DNA of 64,000 nucleotides. Origin: Xanthostigma xanthostigma (lineage: Eukaryota; Arthropoda; Insecta; Raphidioptera; Raphidiidae). Positions 36,629 to 48,100 of this stretch are shown here, piece by piece. The position numbers were made by a program, and so were the translations under genes. The notes under the pieces were generated by a model that saw only the letters and a list, made by a program, of their open reading frames with translations, had not been told where the DNA came from and ran no database searches. The DNA lies in assembly GCA_963575645.1 (NCBI GenBank), contig OY754470.1, positions 7,944,501-8,008,500 on the forward strand, given 5' to 3'. How positions within the stretch are numbered: the first letter of the stretch is position 1; the number at the start of each line of letters is the position of its first letter.

Positions 36629-38581
36629 TCAACTAAATGACGGAAGACCAAAACTTGTTGGATCAAAATTTTCTAAAGAATTAACTACTAACGTTGCTTT
36701 TAGTTGAAATTGTTTGTCAAGTTGAGGATCTGGAACCATTACGCATTGCATTCCTGCAGAAACAGCTGCCTGTACACCATTAGGAGCATCTTCGAATACC
36801 AAACACTCATGGAAAAAAAAAACAAAACATTAACCTTGCATACATATTATAGAAATTGTACTGCGCATACTCCAAGCGTTATCTGTCTTCAAAACAAGAT
36901 ACCATCACCGTTCAGTTCGAAATCTGCAATATATAGAACCTTGGTATGAACCAGAAATACCTATTCTCGCTTTTTGATACGAGCTTCTACAATAAATGTA
37001 GATTTCAAAATGGCATTTAAAGCTGAAAACCGAATCAGAAATTTATTTACGAACCTATGTACGTGCACCGTTTTGAAAAACACAAATTAAATTATCTTGA
37101 TGCGAAAATTAATTAAATCTATTGCTATTGGGAATATAATAATATAACCAGATTATTATTTAAAAAATACCTGTGCAGGATTAGGGTTATCTGGAAAACG
37201 TGACGCACAAATCAGGTATATATCAGGACTTGGTTTCCCTATTTTTACTTCGGGATCAGAACTGCCCATGACAATATGATGAAATAAATTAAACAGCGCT
37301 TTATGTTTCGAAGTTTTTATATCCATAGAATCTTTGCCTGACGATGTAGCAACAGCAATTGGAATGTTATGCTTGGACAAATGCCTTACTAATCTTTCAG
37401 CTCCTATTTAACATTTCAAAATATTTTTGATGTGAAACTAGTGATGTGCCGGATCGTTAAAAATGTATATCCGCGGATACGGATCTGAATACGGATATTT
37501 GGTTTCAAGATCCGCGGATACGGATCTTAACTTTCTTAGAGTACGCGGCGGTAAATACTGCACATCGACCTTTGGAAAGAGACTATCTGTTATGGGAAAA
37601 AGTTATTGACCTCTTTAAGAGTTAACTCTCATAACAGATTATCTCTTTCCAAAGATCAATGTGCAATATCTCATTATAAAGATAATTTTTTAGTGCCTTT
37701 GAGTTATGTACTATTGGTATGGTACTCACTACGATAAATGTTTGCAATATAAAGGTACCAAATACGATTTTAAAAAATAAAAAATCTGAATGGAATTTAA
37801 CAGAATTTCATTATTTCCTAATCACCTATATATATAAAATTTCATCTATGAATTGAAAATTAATAAGGTAAAAGATCCGCCAAAAACTAACGGATACGGA
37901 TCTTTCTTCTCCTTCGAATATCCGCGAATACGGATATCCGGCACATCACTATGTGAAACATCTAATCGCGCGTTTGAATGGAAGTAAAAATGCGCAACAA
38001 ATCTGAGATTTATTAGTTACTAGAATAGTCACAAGTGGCGCTGCTAGTAACTTAAAATCGCAGTGTACATAGGACTTTGGGAATTTCAATAATCACAAGG
38101 CCAGATATTTTGGGTGTATATATTTTCTTAATTACTGAAGTTACCTGGCATTAAATCGCAGTCTTTATACATTGGATTGCAAAGTTTGTAAAAATGTTTC
38201 ATATAACATTGTGGTGAACATTTTAATTCAAGTCCTTCCACAATAATTTTGAAGGCTTCTTGTTCTGTGCGGCCAAGAATTTTAACATGATAGGCGTCAG
38301 TAAATTCTTTATTAAAAAGTGTTCGTACAATGTCCTTGTTTAATTTTTTGTGTATACTTTCGGTATCTGCTTAAATAAAATATTTATTACTCAACAACAG
38401 AAAACGTTAAATACTGCATTATGTAGTAAAATTCAGTCATCTTGCTTTTGCATTTTGATCTGCATTCGTAATACAAAATTTATAGCAACGTCTTATAATA
38501 ATTTGATTATAGAGGTACCTACTTACCAAGAAGCAACCCATCACAATCAAAAATAACATGAGTGACTGATTTACACGCCAT
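36629..38581 (-). CDS. PUDP: Pseudouridine-5'-phosphatase-like HAD hydrolase (PUDP/HDHD1)
   Basis: A haloacid dehalogenase-superfamily phosphatase; the human orthologue dephosphorylates pseudouridine 5'-phosphate in the cytosol. Exons (minus strand): 38581-38527, 38366-38145, 37403-37171, 36805-36629; 687 nt, 228 aa, the usual family length. Motif I is [11 protein letters not shown] (nucleophile D12, acid/base D14), motif II is ATSSG, motif III is the lysine of [10 protein letters not shown], and motif IV is VFEDAPNG. The alpha-helical cap (residues about 20-90) includes LGRTEQEA. The C-terminus FGLPSFS is typical. A hAT element interrupts intron 2. The gene is divergent from MRE11. Other HDHD1-like insect paralogues exist, so the exact substrate is inferred. 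Confidence 0.93.
37439..37951. mobile_element. Non-autonomous hAT element in PUDP intron 2
   Basis: The termini TAGTGATGTGCCGGAT and ATCCGGCACATCACTA are perfectly inverted and flanked by an exact 8-bp duplication TGTGAAAC (37431-37438, 37952-37959). The subtermini repeat CCGCGGATACGGATC. The perfect duplication and ends suggest a recent insertion. Confidence 0.9.
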
Positions 38582-39109
38582 GAAAAAAAAATATGATTAG
38601 ATATTTTTAAATTTCAATTTTGACATTAAAACTGAATTTTGGTAAAAGTGGTTACTTTGGATTTTTTCGTTGTGTTGTCTGCTTAAAATGTAGGGTTTTT
38701 CTTAGTTTTTTAAATCATTTTAAATTTGAATAAACCTCAATATGATGTAGAAAGTAGATAAAATAATACGGTAATGTTATTTTAAATTAGATTTTTTCAA
38801 GAAAAAGGACGTTCGAGCCGAGGACCACTGTTTGAGAGATCATTGTTCAAGATTGGTAAAAATCATGTACATTGTAGATGCAATTCCAATATATGCTATT
38901 CTATAGTTTTGAGCATCTATTGGCTATCCGGCATAATCTGTGTATCGGCCGGCGTCCCGCCAACTTATGTCAATAATTTAGCGTTGGTGGTTTTATCTTA
39001 AAACTTTAGTATTTTAAAAACTATATGAAAATAGTTTTGTAAAGATTAAATATAATTATCAAAGTTGTGTTTATATATATTATACACTTAGAAGTAAAAC
39101 GGTTTTAAA
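38582..39109. promoter_or_regulatory. Divergent promoter interval PUDP/MRE11
   Basis: Only 528 bp separate the start codons of PUDP (minus) and MRE11 (plus), so a shared bidirectional promoter is likely. No TATA box at a convincing position and no transposon is seen. Confidence 0.5.
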
Positions 39110-42100
39110 ATGGTAGATGATTCAAGATTTCATGAAGAGGGAGTAGATCCTAGCGATGTTGTTAAAATATTGATTGCAACTGATATTCATTTAGGATATG
39201 AAGAGAAAAATCTAATAACAGGTATGTTCTGTGATATTTTAGCGAAGTTTTCAGCTATTGAGTCGCTGTAAATGTATTTGACTAATATCTGTTATAGGAG
39301 ATGATACTTTCAACACATTTGAGGAGATTCTCAAAATCGGCGTTGACAAAAAAGTAGATATGATTCTTCTTGGAGGTGATTTATTCCATGAAAGTAAACC
39401 TTCTCCATCGTGCCTTCATCGGTGTACAGTATTGCTTAAAAAGTAAGTTTGTTTACATTTTGTCTGACGAGTTTTATCAAAAAGTTTTGGAGTCATTTCG
39501 GCGATTTAATTGCGACCGGCAGTGTGAGTCGCTGGTGTCGTCGTACTATTAGAATCTAGTTTGGCTTTTAAATAGCTACCGATATTGCTTTTCTTTTATT
39601 ATATTATGCACTCATTATTTTAATTTAATATATGGCGGTAAAAAAAAACCGTTGTCTGGTTTTAAGAAACCACGACGCAAGTGAAACTTTTATTGGATTG
39701 TAGGCGTTGGATTGTAGACACTTATCCATCACGATTAATTATAAACAACAATATTCACATGAATACACGAATAAAAACATGTAAACACTGTACAGCACCT
39801 GCCCGCATGACAGGCTATGTGTTATACATACTACATGGGCGCCGCCATATTGGCCTTGGCTGCTCTACCGAGCGCCTAGTCCGAGCGCCTTTCACTTTAC
39901 CCCTACTCCGCGGCCGCCTGTAATGCGACATGCAACAAACGGCCAGAAAAATTCGGGGCGATAGAATTAAAGTTTCACTTAAAAAAAAATCGAAATGAGA
40001 ATTGTTAGGCTACATAATTTATGTTAATAGTATCTTTTAAATGGATTTTTGTCTCTAATTAGATACTGTATGGGAGATGATCCAGTTTCAATGGAATTTA
40101 TTTCTGATCAGTCAGTTAATTTCTCGCATTGCTCCAATCCGATTGTTAATTACGAGGATCCAAATTTAAATATTTCTATTCCGGTATTTTCTATACACGG
40201 AAATCATGACGATCCATCAGGTAACGAAAACATTTCAGTGGATTTTAAAATGTCTTTTTTTTCATAGTCACACATGAAAATATAAAACAAAATATTTTTA
40301 GGTATGCATCATTTATCTGCTTTGGATTTGTTATCTGACGTCGGATTGGTTAACTATTTTGGTAAGGTAACCGATCTTACCAATGTGGAAGTGTTTCCGT
40401 TGCTGCTTCAAAAGGGGCACACAAAATTGGCACTGTATGGATTGTCTCACATAAAAGATGAAAGACTTTCTCGACTCTTTCTTGACAATCGGGTAATTAT
40501 GTTTCAATATTTTCTTAGCTTTTTAAGGGGTTTTTGTTATTGCAATGTTTTTTTTTTTATGAAATACAGATTTATGTTATTACTATTATAGATAGATAGA
40601 TATATATTTTGTCAGTCGAGATATACAAAATCTGTTTGACACGTCAACAAAATATTAAACATTATAAATTACAACGTATAAATTACACAATATAAAATAT
40701 TACAGAATAAAATTGTTATAATACATGGTTGGATTGCAAGAGTAAAATATTTCACATTAATTGAAACATTTTAGTACCAATTTTCCAAAAGTTTATGTAT
40801 TCGCATGAATATTTAGGTTTCGTTACAATATTATTTGTAATAAGAGTAACTAGATACTAGATCAAAAAATAAAATTATCGACCAATTTTTCAGACAATAC
40901 AGGGTGAGTCAGACCACCCGTATCAGTCGTTTTTTTCGAAAACGGTTAGTCGTAGAGAGTTGTGTCAAAAATCTGTATTATAAAAGTCCTAATGAAGAAT
41001 CGAATGGTGATATTTTTTCCCCCCCGGAAAGGTCGGCTTCCCTGTTAGTTTGCTCCGGAATGTTAAATGGCACGATAGGTCGAAAGTGGTATTGTTGAAA
41101 AGATCTTTAAAAAATAAGCAAGTTTTGTAGGACATTTTTTTTGTTACTGCTACCCCTGTTAAGTAATATTCGTGTGAAATTATTAAATTAACATGTCAGA
41201 ATAACAAACTTAATTTTAAAAGTCGGCATTTAAAATCTAGTTACCTAATTAAACTATGTCACAAAAAGTTTTCAAGAATTGAAATTGTTTTTTTTTTGTC
41301 GGAAAATACTTCCAGGTACTCATGACATATCTAGAAGAGCTCTGCAGTGTTTAGAAGTAAATTGAAGAGAGTTTGAACATTTCTGACATTGTTTAATTAG
41401 GTAACTAGATTTTAAATGCCGACTTTTAAAATTAAGTTTGTTATTCACATGTTAATTTAATAATTTCAAACGAATATTACTTAACAGGAGTGGCAGTAAC
41501 AAAAAAATGTCCTACAAAACTTGCTTATTTTTTAAAGATCTTTTCAACAATACCACTTTCGACCTATCGTGCCATTTAACATACCGCAGTTCTGAACATT
41601 CCGGAGCAAACTAACAGGGAAGCCGACCTTTCCGGGGGGAAAAAATATCACCATTCGATTCTTCATTAGGGCTTTTATAATACAGATTTTTGACACAACT
41701 CTCTACGACTAACCGTTTTCGAGAAAAACGACTGATACGGGTGGTCTGACTCACCCTGTATATTAACAAAAAAATATATAATTAATAAATTAACGTTTCG
41801 ATCCGGATTTGATTAATTATATATTTTTTTGTTAATATAATGTCTGAAAAATTGGTCAATAATTTTATTTATTGAAGAGTTCTAATCAGACGTTAATCAA
41901 AAATTTGAACTAGATACTAGATTTTAAATAGTATATTTAGGGGGTTATTTTTTTTAATTTTGTAAACACTGAAAAAATAAACAGATGGATTGCAATACTA
42001 GTTTTCAATTTTTAAATACCAGCCTAAATACCCGTCGTTAGTATTTAGTGAAACGATATGATTGCTTATTTTGAAATAAACAGATTGTAATGGATTTGTG

Positions 42101-45100
42101 TCGGACATAGGTGACAATGATGCGTCCTACAGAAGGAGATGACGATTGGTTTTCGATATTAACATTGCATCAAAACAGGGTGGAAAGGGGGGCCACTAAA
42201 AACTTCATTCCAGAAGAGGTGCTACCGGACTTTTTCGATTTCATCGTTTGGGGTCATGAACACGATTGTAATATCGACCCTGTTCCTGTGAAAAATTATT
42301 ATATTTGCCAACCAGGTACAAATAACTTCATCCAGTAAATGTTATATTTAGTTTATAAAAAATACTTTAGATAGTGCTGCAGTATCAACTTAAAAATATT
42401 TTTATTTTTTGACATTTTGGACATAACATGCGTAAATGTCCAATTTTCTCGAAAGAAGTGTAACTATTTATGGGTTACACAGTAAAATTTAGTTTACTCA
42501 TAAGAGGTCGTAGTTTACACTACACACTAAGAAACTTTTCGATAGTGAAACAATAGGTCAACCGTGATTGTGCTAATTTTTACCTACCTGAAGAATTGTC
42601 ACCTTGATATTTTTTTTTATTGCGTTGTAAAAAAAGCTTATTTAAAAACAAATGCATTTTTTTTATTATTTTTCAGGCAGTTCTGTTGCGACTTCACTCT
42701 GTGAAGGTGAATCACAACAAAAACACGTGGGAATCTTGCACGTCAATAAGAAAAGATTTAGAATGGAAAAAATTAGACTTAACACAGTTCGACCGTTCAT
42801 GTGGAGTTCAAAGTCTTTACATAATGAGAAATTTGATCGAGGGTCGGATAAACCAATTCATTTGCAAGCTCAACAGATCGTCGCTGAAGCCGTTGAGGAG
42901 ATGATCGAGGAATCTCGAAGTTTACTTACAGGTTAGATGAATTTCTGGTCACCTTGATCTACAAAAAAATTGGTTGTCTGTAAAGTCGGTTTACGGACGA
43001 TAGTTTTACGTGATAACGTATTCCGTAATACATAACCTAAATTTTAGTAGCTGTCAAACTTGGGCCGAAGCATACTGCGCTCTCGCTTGCACGCACAGGG
43101 TCAGGCGGAACGTTACACTTTTTCGTGCGTGCAGCTGGTGTTTCATCAATTTATAAGACGTTATCACGTCAAAAAAGAAAAAAAATTCAATTTTATGAGT
43201 CCGAATAATTGTTTAAGGTAATCCGAAACAACCAAAATTACCGTTGATACGCATTCGAGTGGAGTACCAGGAAGAAGATCAAATATTTAATACTGTTCGA
43301 GCTGGACAAATGTTTGAAAGCAGAGTTGCAAACCCGACAAATCTCATTCTTTTACGTAAAGGAGTACCTGATTCGTTCAAAAAGCGAAAAGAATCTTTAA
43401 TCGATGGAGCAGCTATGCACGTATGTTGCATTGTCTAATTAATTTCAGTGGCTTTTTATATTTTCGAGAACAAATTAATATTTTTGTGTATAGATCCAGT
43501 CGTTGCAAGATCGGGTTGAAACAATGGTAGAAGAATATTTTGAAAATGTTGCCCCGGAAAGACAGTTGGAAGTGTTATCAGCTCGAGGACTTTGCCAAGC
43601 TGTAATATCGTGTGTAGATAAAGGGGATTATGAGGCCATCGATCTTATAATAGAGTAAGTTATTTTATATACGCAAAAAGAGTATTTTCTGTTAATTATT
43701 CTGATGCAAATACATAAAAAAATATTAAGGAGGTTGATGCGTTACAGTCCCAATAAAAAATAAGTCGAATTCTAAATGGGAACTTTTTCATAATAAATTT
43801 TTACAAAAGGTTATAAGTCGATGATACCAATAAATTATTGTCATAAAGGCATAAATAAATAACTTATTGTTTTTAATATTAATTAATTATTTCAGTATTT
43901 TACTTAATGGACTAGCTTTTGAATTTTTTGTACAAAGTTAGGTTAAAACAAATAAATTTATGTAAATATCTGTATTTTACATATTTTTTGCAGTAAATAA
44001 TTAAAAAAAGAAATTAGAAGTAATAAAAATTAAAATTAAATCATTAAAAAGTTGAAAATTTACTTAAAATTGTTAAAATTGTCAAGAATAAAAGTCCATA
44101 ATCGAAAAGTGCTAAGATTTGATAATTTTTTTTATTGATTAAAAGTCTCCTAATTAAATTGGAAAAAAAATATTAAAATATGCGTAAGACATCGATGCTT
44201 TATATAGTTAGTTTTCAGAACTGCTGACATTATTTGGTTATTTGCAAAAAATTAAAATGTACCGTTTGCATGCTAGGTTGACATATTTTCCATAAGACTA
44301 CATGTAAAAGTTTTTTTAAATTTTTAACTTTATAAATCTCTTAATGATTTTGGATTTTTTACAGAAAATTTTGTCATAAAAAAATCTATTAAAAAAACTT
44401 TATTTCAGATTTTTTTCATTATCTTCGTAAAACGGCTCAACCTCCTTAATGTCCACTATACGCAAAAAATAGATTTTGTTAAATTATGTTTCTGTTTCTA
44501 GTCATCAAATCAAGAAAACTGTAGATGCACTTATGGCAGCAGAATTTGATATCGAGAATGTCGATGACGAAATTAAAAAGGTTCGGGAAGAACGACTCCA
44601 GACGGATGAGAAATCTGAGGTAAGTTGTATAAATATTAAAATTGAACTCTGATTAGCCGTTTTTTTTTTTTTTTTCATAGCCACTGATTTGTTGCAAATT
44701 TCATCAAATTCATATACCAGTCTGTGAATCGGTAAAAATATTTTTGGATGTTGAGTTTTCAACGGTAAATGAACTCTTAATAAGTTCAGATAATACAGAT
44801 ATTAAGAGCACTGTGGTTGAAACAAAAATAAAAAATAGTTACTTCTTACCACAGCAGTTTTATTAGCGGATGTACATTTCGGGAGCTATGCTCTCATCTT
44901 CAGCTAAACTACACTAAACTAAACAGTTTTAGTGAAGATGAGAAATGTACATCCCCTAATAAAACTTGTGGTAAGAAGTAACTATTCTTTCTTTTTTATT
45001 ATAAACACGCAAGGTGCACATAGGGAAATTAACATTGGGAAAAAATGACTGGATCAGAGTGAGCCTTGAAATATTGTTTTTCAATTTGACAGATAATATT

Positions 45101-48100
45101 CTTTTGCAAAATGAATGTGTATACTACCGAAGAAAATATTGAAATGATTACAACATAATCGGACTTTTTTTATTAATGGGACATTAAATTCCCAAAAATA
45201 CTTAATTATAGTGCGAGATCAAATATTTCCGCCTATTCGTGTTGAACCTAAAGACATTGGGTCACTGAATTACCAACGCGCATACGTCATACCAGTCAGA
45301 CAATTTTTGATTGAAATGTTTCCAAACAGATGGAGTTGTTTTTTTGTTTTATTTTTGTACAAAAAAATTAAAATAATGATTTATAAGAACTTTTTATTAT
45401 TAAAGAAGCCAAGTAAAATAAAAATAAATCAAAATAAATAGATATCCTCAAGATTACCACGATAATTCAATAGAAATAACAATTAATGCAGTCATGGCTA
45501 ACTCTGATCCAAGTATTTCTTCCCAATGCTAATTTCCCTATGTGCACCTTACGCGTTTACATACTGTATACAATACTTGATTATTTTGAGTTTAATTTAA
45601 CATCATTGTGTACATTTTTGTTAACAGGCAACAAGCATAATTGAGAACCCAACTAGAGTAATTAAAGCAAAACGTGACCCAGAACCAGACTCGATGAGTT
45701 CAGATGATTCTGACGCTCCTCTAGTACCACCTTCGTCCTCACGTCCGGCTCGAGGTCGCGGATCCCGAGGCCCTAGAGGTCCTAGGGGGTCGCGCGGCGG
45801 CACTCCTAAAGCGGGTCGATCACCGGCTCCGGCGCCGCCTCCGATCGTGAGAGATTCTCCTCCGCGGGAGCAGCCGACTCGCAGAAGTTCACGTCGAGGA
45901 CGACCTTCGGCAGCTGCCACAAGGGCAAGACAAACTGATCTTTCATATAATATGCTTGCGGTAAAACTTCTGTTGATATATCTATTGATATATCCGGAAA
46001 AGTAGCTATTTTTAGAGCTTAGTAATATTGAATTATATAGAATAACACACCAAAATATTGACAGAATTTTTATGTGTTGGTATTTTATTTTCTTAAGGGT
46101 CGTAAGTTGGTAAAGAAATTTTGACCTTGTTGGTGGTTTTTTGATTTTTTTTTTTTTGTTGAAGCTGTTTTTTTGTATTGTCTTTATAATTATTTTTGAA
46201 ATTCCGGAATACCCCTTTGTAGAAATAAATAGATCTATCAAAAGCTTCTGTAGAGACAAAAACAATTCTGTTTTAATACTTCCTGAAACGTTGAATAATT
46301 GGTGAGGAAGAATTCTGACGTCAAAGAATTCTCTTATGGGAAAGAATAGTGTATGATAAAAAAAAGCGAATTTTTTTAATATTAAAAGTCACGTGTTTAA
46401 TAAATTTACCACTAGACAACAGTAGTTCATTGAACAGTAAACGAAACGTAAATGTCTTTATTATATTTTTGTTTTGTAACGCCGGCAATTCACTACGCGA
46501 TGCTTGCAAAGTATTTCACGAGTGCCCAGTAGTGATTAAGAAGACACGTCACGCAACTCTCGGCAAGTTACGTGTACTTCCCGTACATTAAACAGTCTCG
46601 TTTCAAAGCAGCCAATTATTTGCATCACCGCGCTAAACTACTTGCCTTGTTACGGCCACGTAATTAGGAATGCAAAATGATTTTAATATCGATATTTATA
46701 TCGACACTGGACCGATATCGATAATATCGATATTTTGATAACAGAACAAAGAAACAAGCAAGTAATGACACGTTCCAGTCGCACACTCGCATCACACTAT
46801 CAACCTTCTACCAACACACAAAAAATAACCGCTAAATTCGAAATTCTTTAAGTCACATTTACTCTCCGATATTTTTATGCCATAATATCGATATTATCAT
46901 ATTGGGAATGTAAATATATCGATATTTTCGTTTCGATATTATCAATAATATGGGTTGACCGATATATCATTGCAACCCTACAAGTAAAGCATATGAAGGG
47001 TACACGGGAAGAAGGCGATTTGTCAGTAAAAATTCGAAATTAATTTTTTTATGCCATCTTGTAGCCAAAAGTCGTACCTTTCTGTTGGTGTATTCATTTT
47101 AGACAAGAATATGCTAGGTCAAAAGTTATAAGCGTTGAAAGAAATGCATCAGCAAGTAAATGGCACGATCTTAAACCCTTCAAAATGCTCTCCTGCACAA
47201 TTTACATTTTTTGACAAATCGCCGTCTTCCCGTGTACCCTTCATATGGTGTGACTGAGTAGTAACCAAGTCAAGTCACTTGGCACGTAACGCGCAGTGAA
47301 TTGCCGGCTTGACGTTAGCAGAAATAATATTGGGCAGAAGTATTAAAAGAGATTGTTCAATCAACTTCATTGTATGGATTATCATTATCGTTAACTTGAT
47401 CGATGTACTTCATATCTTCTAACTGTAATCCAGTTGAATTTAAATTGTTGATATAAATATACATAAAGTGGGTGGATCGAAGCTGTATTCATTTGACACA
47501 AAAGATCAGATTGAGTGGTCAATTTTTTTTACACTGACAATCTAACTGTACCATGAATGCCTATAAATTTTAGGCATTTTCAAATGTCAGAACCCCTGTC
47601 ATTTAATTTTATATAAATGTTACTGGATGGTGACAGCATTGAGCTGTAGATATGGAGTGCTAATATACTACTGTACTTATAAACTGATAGCGAAGAGAAG
47701 GTTATAAACGGTTGATGTATGGTTCTTTATCGCATTAATGTACTTTGACGTACAACGGGTTTCGGTTTCATAGTAACGGTTTTGCAGATATTAATTTATA
47801 TTTTCTATGAAGTCTGTAATAGACGGAGAGCTGGCTACGGAGAAAATGGGTGACTCGGCGCAGAGCTGAAAATTTGCAGAATAATAGGAGATAGTACAAG
47901 TAACTAGGGAAAAAATTGCCAGAAGGCTAGGCGGAAGATAAAGAGCCGCCAGAAGGCGCTAATGTTGCGAAAAATCAGTGCACTTCTGGCAATTTCTATA
48001 CTTATTCTGTAATTCAAAACTAGATTACCTATATACATTATATAGTTATAAGGGCATACTGAAAATTCAAACATGATATAATAATTACATTCGACAAATA

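Larger units (their letters stand above)
46481..47312. mobile_element. Foldback element in MRE11 intron 10 with two insertions
   Basis: The ends GCCGGCAATTCACTACGCG and CGCGCAGTGAATTGCCGGC are inverted. The interior has been invaded by a hAT MITE (46665-46980) and a TA-flanked foldback (about 46992-47249). Confidence 0.55.

Noticed and set aside
39370-39923. Frames of 60 and 80 aa in MRE11 intron 2
   Set aside because: The first reads through the exon 2 donor into the intron in another frame; the second is unsupported intronic sequence.
45211-45441. 76-aa plus-strand frame in MRE11 intron 9
   Set aside because: No suitable splice phase to neighbouring exons and an AT-rich Lys-run end; not part of MRE11.
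45621-46265. 214-aa minus-strand frame with Gly/Arg-rich part
   Set aside because: It is antisense to MRE11 exon 10; the composition merely mirrors the GC-rich GAR-encoding exon.
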